A DNA stretch of 64,000 nt. Origin: Thioalkalivibrio thiocyanodenitrificans ARhD 1 (GTDB lineage: Bacteria; Pseudomonadota; Gammaproteobacteria; Ectothiorhodospirales; Ectothiorhodospiraceae). A model generated the notes under the pieces. It ran no database searches and was not told the origin of the DNA. It worked only from the letters and a program-made list of their open reading frames with translations. Below, piece after piece: positions 17,753 to 26,875 of the stretch. Position 1 is the stretch's first letter. Each line of letters starts with the position of its first letter. The position numbers were made by a program, and so were the translations under genes. Location of the stretch: assembly GCF_000378965.1 (NCBI RefSeq), contig NZ_KB900536.1:3101407-3165406 (forward strand), written 5' to 3'.

Positions 17753-18364
17753 ATGTCGCGAAGTCCAAGGGCCCCGCGCCCGGAACAGATCTCCCGGTTC
17801 GTGGCCGGCATCATCGAGAGCCGCGATCCGGATCTGGGCGAGCATCATCACCGACTCGGTGAAAGTGCGGTGGGGTTCGCCCGGCACGCCGGCTGCTCAT
17901 CGGAGGAGACCGCGGTGCTTGTGATGGGCGCGCGACTGCACGATATCGGCAAGCTGGCAATCAGCGAGCATGTCCTGCACAAACCAGCACGGTTGACCGC
18001 CACGGAACTTGCACTGGTCAGGCAGCATGCGGAGATGGGTCATCGGCTTCTCAGTCCACTGGGATTGGATGCCAGGATTCCGGATGCGGTCTACCACCAC
18101 CACGAGAACTACGATGGCAGCGGTTATCCGGAGGGGCTGGCGGGAGAGGTGATTCCGCTGGCTGCGCGCATCCTGAGGATCCTGGATTCCTATGACGCAA
18201 TGACCGAGACCCGTTCCTACAGGCAAGGCATGCCCCGTGCCGAGGCGCTGCGGCGCCTCCAGGCAAGCGCACAGCATTATGATCCGCGTCTGCTGGAGAT
18301 CTTCTGCAGGATCAACAGGGCCGAACCGGACCGGGCACATCCGCAACCGGTGCCACGGGGATAG
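17753..18364 (+). CDS. HD-GYP domain phosphodiesterase
   Basis: Starts at ATG 17753. The 203-residue protein is essentially a stand-alone HD-GYP domain: metal-binding HDIGKLAI near residue 62, the downstream histidines in LVRQHAEMGHRLL, and HHENYDGSGYPEGL with the GYP signature. HD-GYP domains hydrolyse c-di-GMP to GMP. No sensor or receiver domain is attached, so input must come from a partner or from metal or substrate levels. The 298-bp upstream gap (17455-17752) contains no evident gene. The DxGYP loop reads DGSGYP, consistent with an active enzyme. EAL proteins lie at 19.9 and 41.8 kb. Confidence 0.9.
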   Translation: MSRSPRAPRPEQISRFVAGIIESRDPDLGEHHHRLGESAVGFARHAGCSSEETAVLVMGARLHDIGKLAISEHVLHKPARLTATELALVRQHAEMGHRLLSPLGLDARIPDAVYHHHENYDGSGYPEGLAGEVIPLAARILRILDSYDAMTETRSYRQGMPRAEALRRLQASAQHYDPRLLEIFCRINRAEPDRAHPQPVPRG

Positions 18365-18510
18365 GGGCATGGCACACATGATCCTGCCGGCAGACCGGCG
18401 TAGCGGGGAGTCCTGTCAGGTCGCGGATCTGGTGGGATCGTGCTGCTGAGCGGGGGGAGGGTGTTCGGGCGCCATGAGGCCCGCCTGTTGCGCATGACGA
18501 ACCGCTCCGG

Positions 18511-19149
18511 ATGAAAGCGATGCGCACGGTGCGGACCCTCGCCTGGTCGATGTCGGTTGTGGCCCTGCTCGTTTCGGGCTGCGCGAGCAAGCCGCCCGCG
18601 CGCACGGACAACATCTGCCATATCTTCGAGGAGCACCCGCGCTGGTATGACCACGCCAAGCGGTCCGAGGAGCGTTGGGGTACGCCGATCCCGGTGCAGA
18701 TGGCGTTCGTGCACCAGGAGTCCAGCTTCCGTCACAACGTGCGGCCGCCGCGAGACTACTTTCTCGGCATCATTCCGAGGGCGAGAAAATCCAGCGCCTA
18801 CGGCTATTCGCAGGCACTGTCGCCCACATGGAAGGAGTATCTGGAGGCGACCGGGCGGCGCAATGCCAGGCGCGGCAACATGGCGGACTCGCTGGATTTC
18901 ATCGGCTGGTATAACGACATCAGCCACCGGCGGCTGAACATCCCCAAACACGATGCCGAGCGGCTGTATCTCGCCTACCACGAGGGGCACGGCGGCTACT
19001 CGCGGGGCACATATCGCGCCAAGCCGCAGGTGGGGCGCGTGGCGCGGCGTGTCAACGAGCGCGCCACGCGCTACACGGGGCAACTGGCCGGCTGTGAAAA
19101 GCAGTTTCGCTGCCGGCGCTTCTACCAGTTCTGGCCGTTCTGCCGCTGA
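18511..19149 (+). CDS. lytic transglycosylase-like lipoprotein
   Basis: A lipoprotein signal (VVALLVSGCASK, lipidated Cys near residue 27) precedes a compact domain of about 170 residues. FVHQESSFRH holds the catalytic glutamate of SLT-type transglycosylases, and YGYSQALSPTWKEY matches the downstream motif where these enzymes carry a GLxQ-like substrate loop. The C-terminal part, with YLAYHEGHGGY and basic RVARRVNERA, fits the closing helices of the fold. It should cleave peptidoglycan glycan strands at the outer membrane inner face. The 212-residue length is short for the family but complete. It appears to be a single gene. Confidence 0.82.
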   Translation: MKAMRTVRTLAWSMSVVALLVSGCASKPPARTDNICHIFEEHPRWYDHAKRSEERWGTPIPVQMAFVHQESSFRHNVRPPRDYFLGIIPRARKSSAYGYSQALSPTWKEYLEATGRRNARRGNMADSLDFIGWYNDISHRRLNIPKHDAERLYLAYHEGHGGYSRGTYRAKPQVGRVARRVNERATRYTGQLAGCEKQFRCRRFYQFWPFCR

Positions 19150-19320
19150 GGGGAGCGCATGTGCACCCGGCTTCACGCGAAGCCGGGCAGCGTCACATGC
19201 GGATCAGCATGCGTGAGGCGGGGTCGGGCACGGGGCGCTGCCCGAGAATCCTGACGGGAGGAGAATCGTCCATCGAAGAGAAGGGTGCGGCAATCCGAGC
19301 CCGGAGGCGGGCCTGGTCGG

Positions 19321-19629
19321 TTAGCGTTCCGGAATCCTGCGGGGGTCTCTGGCGCGATCGAAGTCGCGTTCGACGGTGACCAGCGTCTGCGCCTCGTCGC
19401 CTTCGTCCATCGCCAACTGGTCACCCTCCACCCCCGGGGGCGGGGTCTGCGGGCGCATCTCGAACACCTGGCCCAGGTTCGGAAGTTCCGCCCGGGACAG
19501 GAGTTCCGCGGCGGACTCCTGGGCCTGGGGGTTCTGCAGGGTCAGCACGAGGCCGGTGACGGCGACCAGCACCGAAAAGCTGAATCGCTGATCGCCACTC
19601 ACGAGGTTGAATCGCTGCATGAAGTGCAT
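19321..19629 (-). CDS. small exported hypothetical protein
   Basis: The start is the ATG complementary to 19627-19629 with GAGGCAGGACAG upstream. The 102-residue product has one hydrophobic stretch (FSFSVLVAVTGLVLTLQ, about residues 16-32) that could be a cleaved signal (QAQ) or a membrane anchor, followed by a polar acidic tail (GVEGDQLAMDEGDEAQTL). No recognised family. The ribosome site and signal favour a real gene, but support is modest. Confidence 0.5.
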   Translation of the reverse strand: MHFMQRFNLVSGDQRFSFSVLVAVTGLVLTLQNPQAQESAAELLSRAELPNLGQVFEMRPQTPPPGVEGDQLAMDEGDEAQTLVTVERDFDRARDPRRIPER

Positions 19630-19953
19630 CTGTCCTGCCTCTTTGAACCACCCGACAGTGAAACCGTACGCGGAGCGGCGATGCCGGTCAAGCACCCGGA
19701 TGAGGGTTGGGGTTACAGGGGGTGCTGCCGTCACCGCGGTGGCCGAAGGAATCGACGAAGGCTGACAGGGAACCGGACACCCGTGATGCTGCTGTCGTGT
19801 TGAGCGCCCCGGGTGCTGAAGGACCGTCGCCGGTTTCCTGAGCCTGAATTGTGGTTGTTTGCACGCATCCCTGGAATGGGCTAATAACAATCAAGGTGTA
19901 CTTGTGTCATAGCCCCGTCCTAACGGCCGTGCGGCCAGGAACCGGAAGCCCCT
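19630..19953. other. intergenic region
   Basis: 324 bp between the divergent small exported protein gene and the EAL gene. It probably holds both promoters, but I see no clear hexamers, repeats or genes. Confidence 0.4.
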
Positions 19954-21711
19954 GTGGATACAGCGTCTCTGAAACGGCAGTTGTCACCCGGATGGCTTGA
20001 AGCGGCGGGAAGCCGGCGCGGCTGGATGGCTGTGGCCATAGGGGTGCTGTTGTTGTGCGCCGCGGGACTCGTCTACTTCACCGGCGGAACGCGCTACGCC
20101 TACCTGCACGCCATGTACCTGCCCATCATCCTGGCGGCGGTCATCTTCAGGGTGTCGGGCGGTGTTGTGGCGGGCATCGCCGCGGGGCTGCTGGTGGGCC
20201 CGCTCATGCCCATCGACGTGGCCGGTGATCTGCGTCAGCCCGTGGTGAACTGGGCGTCCCGCCTGGGGGCCTTTGTGGTGGTGGGTGCCTTCACCGGCTG
20301 GATCGCCGGTCGTCTGATCGAGCAGGTCCGGCACCTGCGCTGGGCCGTCACGCACGACGTGGATACCGGTCTGCCCAATCGACGCGCCCTCTCCCGGGAT
20401 CTGCGCCCCATACTTGCCTCGGACAAGGACGAAGGCGGGGTGCATCTCATGGTGCTGCGTGTCGAGAATCTCACCGAGATCATCAACACCCTGGGCTACG
20501 ACGTGGGGACCGCGCTGTCCTGCGCCGTCGCCGAGCGCCTGTTGCAGATCGCTCCCCCGGGGTCCCGCGTCTACCAGATCGCCCCCGACCGATTGGCCGC
20601 CATGGTCCCCGTGGCGGCTGAAGCACCGGGCGGCACCGATCAACTGGCCGAATCGGTACTGGAGGCCATGCACGCATCGTTTCCGGCCGACGGGGTCAAT
20701 GTGCACGCATCGGTGAGTCTCGGTATCGCGCACCTGCACGATGGGGGCGGTGATCCGGATGCCCTCATCCGCCGGGCCGATATCGCCCTGTACGCCGGGC
20801 AGCAACTGGGCAGGCGCTACGCCTTCTATGATATTCAGTCGGACCGCACCAGCCGCGCGAACCTGGCCCTGATGGGTGAGTTGTTGATCGCCATCCAGGA
20901 AGACCAGTTGCTGCTCCACTATCAGCCCAAGCTGGACCTGGCCACCGGCCGCGTTGTGGGTGTGGAGGCGCTGGTGCGCTGGATGCATCCCGTCCGGGGC
21001 ATGGTGCCGCCCGGGGATTTCATCCCCCAGGCCGAGAACACCGACCTCATCTCGCCGTTGTCCCGGTGGGTCATCAACGAGGCGGTCGGCCAGTTGGCCC
21101 GTTGGAGGTCCCGGGGCCTCGATCTGGGCATGGCCGTGAACCTGTCCGTGAAGAATCTCCATGAAGACCGGCTGCTCGAAGAGATACAGGCACTGCTCAG
21201 GCGCCATGATCTGGAGCCCGACTGCCTGGAACTGGAGGTCACCGAGTCGGCTATCATGGATGACCCGGAGAGCGCCCTGGAGGCCTTGCGCCGTTGCCGG
21301 GATCTGGGTATCGGCCTCTCCATCGACGACTTCGGCACGGGTTACTCGTCGCTGGCCTATCTCAGCGAGATCCCTGCCGATACGGTCAAGATCGACCGTT
21401 CGTTTGTTCGCAAAATGCTCGATGACAGGGACACGGGGCGAATCGTCGAGTCCACCATCGCACTGTGTCACTACCTGAACATGGTGGTAGTGGCGGAAGG
21501 GGTGACCAACCAGCACCAGATGGAGACACTCGCCGCGTTCGGCTGCAATGTGGTGCAGGGTTTTCATATCGCGCGCCCGATGGATGCCGGGGCATTCGAG
21601 GCATGGTTCACCCGGGGGGAATGGCCGCGCCCGAAGGAGTCCGCGGCGGCCGGACCGGTGTGGACGTTCGGAGAACCGCGGGGCCGTACCACGCGGTGGA
21701 CCGGGTCATAG
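19954..21711 (+). CDS. membrane GGDEF-EAL protein, c-di-GMP phosphodiesterase
   Basis: Starts at GTG 19954; 585 residues. The N terminus has about four hydrophobic segments (MAVAIGVLLLCAAGLVYF, LPIILAAVIF, VAGIAAGLLVGPLM, RLGAFVVVGAFTGWIAG). A GGDEF-type domain follows (THDVDTGLPNRRAL) but its active-site loop is lost (YQIAPDRLAAM replaces GGDEF), so it is not a cyclase. The EAL domain is intact: VEALVRWMHP, the metal and catalytic residues in SIDDFGTGYSS, and VAEGVTNQHQ. The protein should hydrolyse c-di-GMP at the membrane, perhaps gated by its N-terminal sensor region. Monocistronic; ends 280 bp before a glycosyltransferase. Confidence 0.93.
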   Translation: MDTASLKRQLSPGWLEAAGSRRGWMAVAIGVLLLCAAGLVYFTGGTRYAYLHAMYLPIILAAVIFRVSGGVVAGIAAGLLVGPLMPIDVAGDLRQPVVNWASRLGAFVVVGAFTGWIAGRLIEQVRHLRWAVTHDVDTGLPNRRALSRDLRPILASDKDEGGVHLMVLRVENLTEIINTLGYDVGTALSCAVAERLLQIAPPGSRVYQIAPDRLAAMVPVAAEAPGGTDQLAESVLEAMHASFPADGVNVHASVSLGIAHLHDGGGDPDALIRRADIALYAGQQLGRRYAFYDIQSDRTSRANLALMGELLIAIQEDQLLLHYQPKLDLATGRVVGVEALVRWMHPVRGMVPPGDFIPQAENTDLISPLSRWVINEAVGQLARWRSRGLDLGMAVNLSVKNLHEDRLLEEIQALLRRHDLEPDCLELEVTESAIMDDPESALEALRRCRDLGIGLSIDDFGTGYSSLAYLSEIPADTVKIDRSFVRKMLDDRDTGRIVESTIALCHYLNMVVVAEGVTNQHQMETLAAFGCNVVQGFHIARPMDAGAFEAWFTRGEWPRPKESAAAGPVWTFGEPRGRTTRWTGS

Positions 21712-21990
21712 TTTGTGCGGGGGGGATCGCCTCCCACCCCATTGCAGGCGACCGTTCCCGGACTCAACCGGACGCACGGCGCCCGCGATGGCCGGATGAC
21801 GGCTTGTCTTCCCGGAAGCGAACTACGCTATCGTTACCAACGGGTGACCGTCCGTGGGCGGCGCCTGTCATTGCTTCACGGACCGGGTTCTCATGCGTAG
21901 CGTTTCCCCATGCATTCCCGCACACGGGGATCGACATCACCCCCGGGCACTTCCCGGCCATAACAGGTCATACTCAGCCATGCCTCGACG

Positions 21991-22929
21991 ATGAATGCCA
22001 ATCAGCCGCCCCCCGGAGTCTCCGTCATCATTGCCACCTACAATCGCAGCAATGTCCTCGCATTGACCTTGAAATCCCTGATCAGGCAGACATACCAGGA
22101 CTGGGACGCGTGGGTGATCGGCGATGCATGTACCGACGACACCGCAGCGGTTGTGAATTCGTTGGGTGATCCACGGATTCGATTTGTTAACCTGGAGACC
22201 AATCACGGGGAGCAGTCCGTACCCAACAATGAAGGCGTGCGTCGGTCCCGGAGTGCCTATGTGGCGTATCTGAATCATGATGATTTCTGGCTCCCCGACC
22301 ATCTCGAGGCGGCGCTTGTGCCACTTGAGAATGACGAGGCCGAACTGACGTTCGGCCTGCTGGACATCATCGGTGGACGCGGCCGCCGGGTGCTCGGCGG
22401 GGCGGTGCAGAATGGAGTCTATCGGTGCCACAACTACGTGCCCGCATCCGCATGGGTCATGAAGCGGGAACTTTGCGAGCGTGTGGGACCCTGGCGTTCC
22501 TACCGGGAATGCTACGATGCGCCATCGCAGGACTGGTTGCGCCGGGCATGGAGGGCCGGCGCGCGTATGAAGCAGGTGCCAAGGCTCACCGTCGTGGCGC
22601 TTCCGTCGGCTGGCCGCCTGGGCTCGTACGCGGAACGCCAGGTGTCCGAGCACCGCCGGATGTTCGATCGGCTCTGCAATGAGCCGGATTTCCGGGAGCG
22701 GGAGTTGCAGGCGCTGGCCCTTGAGGCGGCTGTTCTGGATCCGCGGCTGGGGAATACGCTGGATGCGGGTTTGTACATCCGGCGCGGCCTGAAAAACCTC
22801 GTGCGCAGGATTCTGCTGTCTTTTGGCTGGTCGCCGGCTGCCATGCTCATGGCCTTGCGTTTCCGGCGCAAGGGCGCTTACCTTCGTGCGTTGCGCGCCC
22901 TTCGCGGCCTCGGGAATGAGCGGCGATGA
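21991..22929 (+). CDS. family 2 glycosyltransferase
   Basis: The 312-residue protein begins with the GT-A signature VSVIIATYNRSNVLALTLKS, includes GDACTDDT for the nucleotide-sugar site and LNHDDFW as the DxD-like metal motif near residue 90. The C-terminal part has no membrane segment, apart from an amphipathic tail. It should transfer a sugar to a lipid- or protein-linked acceptor in the cytoplasm. A cupin epimerase-like gene follows 55 bp later, suggesting a two-gene surface-polysaccharide module. The gap of 279 bp before it (21712-21990) contains no gene. Confidence 0.9.
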   Translation: MNANQPPPGVSVIIATYNRSNVLALTLKSLIRQTYQDWDAWVIGDACTDDTAAVVNSLGDPRIRFVNLETNHGEQSVPNNEGVRRSRSAYVAYLNHDDFWLPDHLEAALVPLENDEAELTFGLLDIIGGRGRRVLGGAVQNGVYRCHNYVPASAWVMKRELCERVGPWRSYRECYDAPSQDWLRRAWRAGARMKQVPRLTVVALPSAGRLGSYAERQVSEHRRMFDRLCNEPDFRERELQALALEAAVLDPRLGNTLDAGLYIRRGLKNLVRRILLSFGWSPAAMLMALRFRRKGAYLRALRALRGLGNERR

Positions 22930-22984
22930 GGTTCGGACACGGCGCATTCCGCCGTTCGCGCTACGACGAGAGACGAGGAGCCCC

Positions 22985-23533
22985 ATGAAATCAGAATGGC
23001 AATTGCCGGGCGCGGTCCGTGACCGTCAAAGCATTACATCCGACTGGATGCCGACCGGATTGTCCCTGTTGGACGGTGTGGTGCTCCGGGAGGCGCGCAA
23101 TGTGGTCAAGGCCAATGGCCGGCTCACGGAGCTTTTCCGCCGGGACTGGTTCGCAGGGGATGAGGTCGTCGATCAGGTCTTTCAGGTCGTACTCCATCCC
23201 GGGGGTGTCTCGGCCTGGCATGCCCATGACTCGACGACAGACCGCCTTTTTGTCACGGAGGGGTCGATGAAGCTGGTCCTTTACGACGGGCGCTCTGATT
23301 CGGGCACGCATCGACAGATCAATGAACTTCATCTGAGCATTCATCGGCCGACGCTGGTCGTTGTGCCGCCCGGTGTCTGGCATGGGGTTCAGAACACGGG
23401 GACCGAGCCCGCTGCCCTGCTGAACATGGTGGATCGGGCCTACCAGTACGACAACCCGGACCATTGGCGGCTTCCGCCGGACACTGAGGAGATTCCCTAT
23501 CAGTTTCATCGTGCAACGGACGCACTGGCGTGA
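22985..23533 (+). CDS. RmlC-like cupin (dTDP-sugar epimerase family)
   Basis: Starts at ATG 22985 after CGAGGAGCCCC. The 182-residue protein has an RmlC-type layout: LTELFRRDWF near residue 48 (the arginine-containing substrate strand), then the cupin core with WHAHDSTTDRLFV, LVLYDGRSD, and VVPPGVWHGVQNTG. The His pair in WHAH and the HGVQN loop match dTDP-4-dehydrorhamnose 3,5-epimerases and related ketoisomerases, but the canonical epimerase residues are not all present. It may act on a nucleotide sugar for the glycosyltransferase upstream, with which it probably forms an operon. Confidence 0.78.
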   Translation: MKSEWQLPGAVRDRQSITSDWMPTGLSLLDGVVLREARNVVKANGRLTELFRRDWFAGDEVVDQVFQVVLHPGGVSAWHAHDSTTDRLFVTEGSMKLVLYDGRSDSGTHRQINELHLSIHRPTLVVVPPGVWHGVQNTGTEPAALLNMVDRAYQYDNPDHWRLPPDTEEIPYQFHRATDALA

Positions 23534-23724
23534 CAGGCCTCCCGGAGCGGTCGATGCGAACTGCTCACTCTTCGTTGGCGCGGTGACAGGGAGTCGATGG
23601 CCAATCGCCTCGGGATACAAGGGGTAGAGCCGCTCCATATCGATCCCGTAATTGCGCGCGGCCTGCTCCATGCGGGACGGCGCTGACCTGGATGGGCGGC
23701 GGTGCCGCAAGCAGCGCGGCAGTG

Positions 23725-24057
23725 TTACACCAGCAGGATGATGATAATGATGATCAGCAGCAGCGGTACCGTTCCGATCCCCGCGCCCACGGGCAGCTCG
23801 CTGATTTGACCATTGAGTTGTGCAATTTCGTCATCCGTCATCTGATAAACGCGCGTCAGGGCGGAGGCGGGATCCACGCCCTGCGCAATCAGCTGTTTCT
23901 GTACATCCTCCCGCTCGAGCATGTCCACGAGTTGCGCGCGCTCCCGCTGATGGAGCACCTCGTAGGTGCTGATCATTTCCGCCTGCACGGGTGCGAACAA
24001 CATGAAGAACATCCCGAGCAGGCTGACCAGAAGACCGGACTTACGAGGCAGTGACAT
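23725..24057 (-). CDS. PA2779 family protein
   Basis: The start is the ATG complementary to 24055-24057 with CCGGAGATGC upstream. The 110-residue protein has a signal peptide (LLVSLLGMFFMLFAPVQA), a central helix region with the family pattern MISTYEVL...REDVQKQLIAQGVDPASALTRV, and a very hydrophobic C terminus rich in isoleucine (VPLLLIIIIIILLV). In other proteobacteria PA2779-type genes accompany a C39-like peptidase (PA2778); none is visible here. It is likely a small inner-membrane protein. The 190-bp gap at 23534-23724 contains an apparent peptide-like stretch on the minus strand that I could not support as a gene. Confidence 0.8.
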   Translation of the reverse strand: MSLPRKSGLLVSLLGMFFMLFAPVQAEMISTYEVLHQRERAQLVDMLEREDVQKQLIAQGVDPASALTRVYQMTDDEIAQLNGQISELPVGAGIGTVPLLLIIIIIILLV

Positions 24058-24311
24058 GACAGCATCTCCGGCGGTGAATGGCGGCGTTCGGAAGAGGCGC
24101 CTTGCCGGCAAACCGGCACAGGTCGCCTTGAACGGACTCAGTGTGTTCACAGGAACTTGTCCGGAGATCCTTGCGCCTTCATCACGGAGGGGCAACAGGC
24201 CGTGCCATGAACCGTGACCACAATCACCCTTCATGCCCTGGTATCGGGAAATGGAAGCACCGGGAGCCCGGGGTCGTCACCCCGGCAGGGACCGACAATC
24301 CGTCGAGCGGG

Positions 24312-25073
24312 TCAGTCGCCCTGCGTGACACGGCGCTCCAGCGCATCCAGGTAGAGCCGTATGCGGGCGGCATTGGTGCCCACGTCGCTTCGGCCGACCC
24401 GGGAGGCGGAGCGCATGTCCACCCGCACGCCGTCGTCCTCTTCCCGCACGCGGATGACCACGTCGTCCCGGAAGCCGAACCAGAGCGTGGTGGCCGTGGC
24501 CTCGATGCGGTCGCCGCTCACCTCCGCCACCTCCCAGCCGAACGCCAGCACTTCCGCCTCCGCGGCCTCAAGGACCCTGGGCAAGGATGCCTGGAGGTGC
24601 AGCGAGCCGATGTCCGGATAGGCAAGCCGCTGCTGCCGGGCGGTGTCCTCGCCGGGATACCCGACCGCGTTCGGCGCCGCTTCCCTGGCGGCCACCAGCG
24701 CCTCGAAGGCGGGCGGGTCGCGGGTGTCCGTGGTGATGTCGTGAATGGGCGGCACATTCTGTGCCTGCTGCCAGTAAAGAAACGGAACGCTCACCAGGGC
24801 CATGCTGCCGGCGACCACGAGGCCGCCGGTCAGGGCGGGTCCGGGGCGGCGGTGCCAGAAGGTGGTGATCAGGATGATCAGGCCCAGCGCGCAGGCACCC
24901 GCGGCGGCGAGGACGCCGTAACGCAGCATGCCGAACGCCCCGCCGAGGGAGAGCAGCCCCGATCGGTGGGCCGGCCCGGACCCGGCGACCAGCACCGCGG
25001 CCAGTCCGAGCAGGATGAGGGCGAGTACGGCCGCCGCAGGGGCGAGCCGCCCACTCCGCCGTGTCCGTTTCAT
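24312..25073 (-). CDS. DUF1499 membrane protein
   Basis: The 253-residue protein has an N-terminal membrane region with three hydrophobic segments (AAVLALILLGLAAVLVAG, LAAAGACALGLIILITTF, LTGGLVVAGSMALVSVPFLYW) and a C-terminal DUF1499 domain, recognisable from VPPIHDITTDTRDPPAF and DDVVIRVREEDDGVRVDMRSASRVGRSDVGTNA. DUF1499 is usually a soluble domain of unknown function and the membrane part varies. A short basic N terminus (MKRTRRSGR) faces the cytoplasm. The gene is monocistronic with a REP-like element upstream. Confidence 0.85.
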   Translation of the reverse strand: MKRTRRSGRLAPAAAVLALILLGLAAVLVAGSGPAHRSGLLSLGGAFGMLRYGVLAAAGACALGLIILITTFWHRRPGPALTGGLVVAGSMALVSVPFLYWQQAQNVPPIHDITTDTRDPPAFEALVAAREAAPNAVGYPGEDTARQQRLAYPDIGSLHLQASLPRVLEAAEAEVLAFGWEVAEVSGDRIEATATTLWFGFRDDVVIRVREEDDGVRVDMRSASRVGRSDVGTNAARIRLYLDALERRVTQGD

Positions 25074-25242
25074 AAGGTCTCCTCATCGACGTGATGTGCT
25101 CCCGCAAGGGCATGATCGGGGAGCGCACCCGGCGGAGTCCTGCGTGAGTTCGTTTCCCGTCCGGCGGGACGCGACGGGCACGGCACAGGTCCCCGGAAGG
25201 CGGGCACCTTGCCCCTGACGTGTACAACCACACCCCCGCAGC

Positions 25243-25317
25243 GTAGGAGCCCAGTCCCCTGGGCGATTCATCCCGGCAACGGTGGGTCATTCTTCGCCCG
25301 GAGGACCGGGCTCCTAC
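25243..25317. repeat. REP-like palindrome
   Basis: GTAGGAGCCC (25243-25252) pairs exactly with GGGCTCCTAC (25308-25317), and an inner GGGCGA/TCGCCC pairing extends the stem; the family is also at 16680, 30861 and 41561. The 302-bp gap 25074-25375 holds nothing else recognisable. Confidence 0.85.
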
Positions 25318-25375
25318 GGGAAGAATCCTGCATCGCAGCAACCAGCCGGATGATCAACCTGTTGAGAGGTCACAG

Positions 25376-25807
25376 CTACCCGGTCACATAGCGCTCCAGC
25401 TGTTCAATCAGATCCTGCTGGTCACCCAGGATGGTGTAGACCAGATCACCTACGGAGACGACGCCCACCAGTTTGCCCTGATCAAGCACCGGCAGATGGC
25501 GGATCCGCTTGTTGGTCATCAATGCCAGTCCCGCCTCGGCCGTGGCCCGGGCATCGATGGTGATTGCCGGCGCCGACATGATGTCGGCCACGCGGGTATC
25601 GTGGGATCGGCGGTCCGCCAGGATGACCTTGCGGGCGTAGTCCCGCTCCGAGATCAGTCCGAGCAGCCGGCCGTCATCCATGACCAGTAAAGCACCGATC
25701 CCGAGCTCGGCCATGCGTCGGATCGCCTCCAGCACGGTGTCATCCGGCTTCACGGCATGAACGTCGCGGCCCTTCTCGTCCAGAATCTGGCGGATGGTGT
25801 GCATCAT
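25376..25807 (-). CDS. CBS-domain pair protein
   Basis: The 143-residue protein (start ATG 25807 or 25804) is a stand-alone Bateman module. CBS1 runs from DVHAVKPDDTVLEAIRRMAE to GLISERDYARKVI, and CBS2 from VADIMSAPAITIDARAT to LVGVVSVGDLVYTIL, with a GHxxxP-like RHLPVLD segment. CBS pairs usually bind adenine nucleotides and regulate enzymes or channels; stand-alone versions like this occur in many proteobacteria. It has a C-terminal helix (LIEQLERYV). The cognate partner is not identifiable here. Confidence 0.92.
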   Translation of the reverse strand: MMHTIRQILDEKGRDVHAVKPDDTVLEAIRRMAELGIGALLVMDDGRLLGLISERDYARKVILADRRSHDTRVADIMSAPAITIDARATAEAGLALMTNKRIRHLPVLDQGKLVGVVSVGDLVYTILGDQQDLIEQLERYVTG

Positions 25808-25973
25808 GTGACTGTCTCCCGCTCACGCCTCGGTGCAGCCTGTAAGTATAGACATCCCTGCGAGCAGGATCGGGGTATAGTGTGAAGCGGGAGTCGGGTC
25901 ATCGGTCGCCCCGGCGTCCAGGCAGCAGGGGACCGTGACAGGGACACCGCAAGGGCTTCCCGGAGGATTGCGT

Positions 25974-26783
25974 GTGAATCGATCGGATCCCGGATTGCGT
26001 GTTCGTCTGTCCAATCGCGCCGTGTTGACCTTCGGGCTGGTGTTCTGCCTCGGAGGGCTGGCCTTCATGTGGATCTTCACCCAGGCCGAAACCTCGTTGC
26101 GGTGTGACCGCCAGTCGGGCGAATGCCTGCTGCAGAAATCCGGTCCGTTCTCCGCACGGAGCCATCGAATCGCACTGGAGAGTGTGCGCGGAGCGGAGGT
26201 GGTGACCCGGCGGCGAAGCAGCGGCGACGGGGCAAGGACGAATCACTGGGCCGTCCTGAACACCGGCGGAGAAAGGCACGAGCTTTCCAGTTACCGGTCC
26301 ACCTCCCGGAGTGAACACGAGCGGCTGGTCCGGCAGGTGAACGACTTTCTGGACAACCCGGCCCGGCAGGTGCTGAGTCTGCACCATTCCGCAGCCGGGG
26401 GTGCAGTGCTGTTCCTGCTGTTGTTCCCGGCCATCGGGTTGTACATGGTCTTCGGCATGCGCACCGTGGCCGAGGTGGAGGCCAGGCCGTCGATCGACCG
26501 GTTGATCCTGCGCCGCCGGCGCTGGTGGCAGACGTCGGGCCGGGAAGTGAGCGTGCCCCTGTCGCAGATCAGCGGTGTGGACGTGGAGACCTCGGCGTCG
26601 CGTTCCGGCAAGAAGGGCAGAGACACCCATCGCGCCGTGATCTGCATGCACTCGGGCGACAAGGTGCCGATCTTCAACTTCTCCACCTCCGGTGACGGAG
26701 CCTTCCGGCGAGCGGAACAGCTCCGCGGGATGCTGGCGCGCGCGGGTCTCACGGTGCTTTCGGGCCCTGCCCGGACCCCCTGA
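25974..26783 (+). CDS. membrane protein of unknown function
   Basis: GTG 25974 is chosen because GGAGG (25962-25966) stands 7 bp upstream; GTG 25935 is an alternative. The 269-residue protein has two membrane segments (LTFGLVFCLGGLAFMWIF near residue 18 and AVLFLLLFPAIGLYMVFG near residue 144) with a polar domain between, containing CDRQSGECLL, and a C-terminal cytoplasmic domain rich in basic residues. Both soluble parts look like small beta domains. No family is recognised; it could be a stress- or envelope-associated membrane protein. It is followed on the same strand, about 92 bp on, by the EF-G-like gene. Confidence 0.72.
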   Translation: MNRSDPGLRVRLSNRAVLTFGLVFCLGGLAFMWIFTQAETSLRCDRQSGECLLQKSGPFSARSHRIALESVRGAEVVTRRRSSGDGARTNHWAVLNTGGERHELSSYRSTSRSEHERLVRQVNDFLDNPARQVLSLHHSAAGGAVLFLLLFPAIGLYMVFGMRTVAEVEARPSIDRLILRRRRWWQTSGREVSVPLSQISGVDVETSASRSGKKGRDTHRAVICMHSGDKVPIFNFSTSGDGAFRRAEQLRGMLARAGLTVLSGPARTP

Positions 26784-26875
26784 CAGGAACGGCCCGGCCT
26801 CCCCCGTCGGTCGCGGAATGCCCGCCGCCTGCTACGCTTTGTAAGGTGATCGTGCATCCCGGGGACGGCTGGCAC

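Noticed and set aside
23534-23724. Minus-strand peptide-like stretch (RNYGIDMERLYPLYPEAIGH)
   Set aside because: Looks protein-like but has no ribosome site and runs into the shadow of the cupin gene; perhaps a gene remnant.
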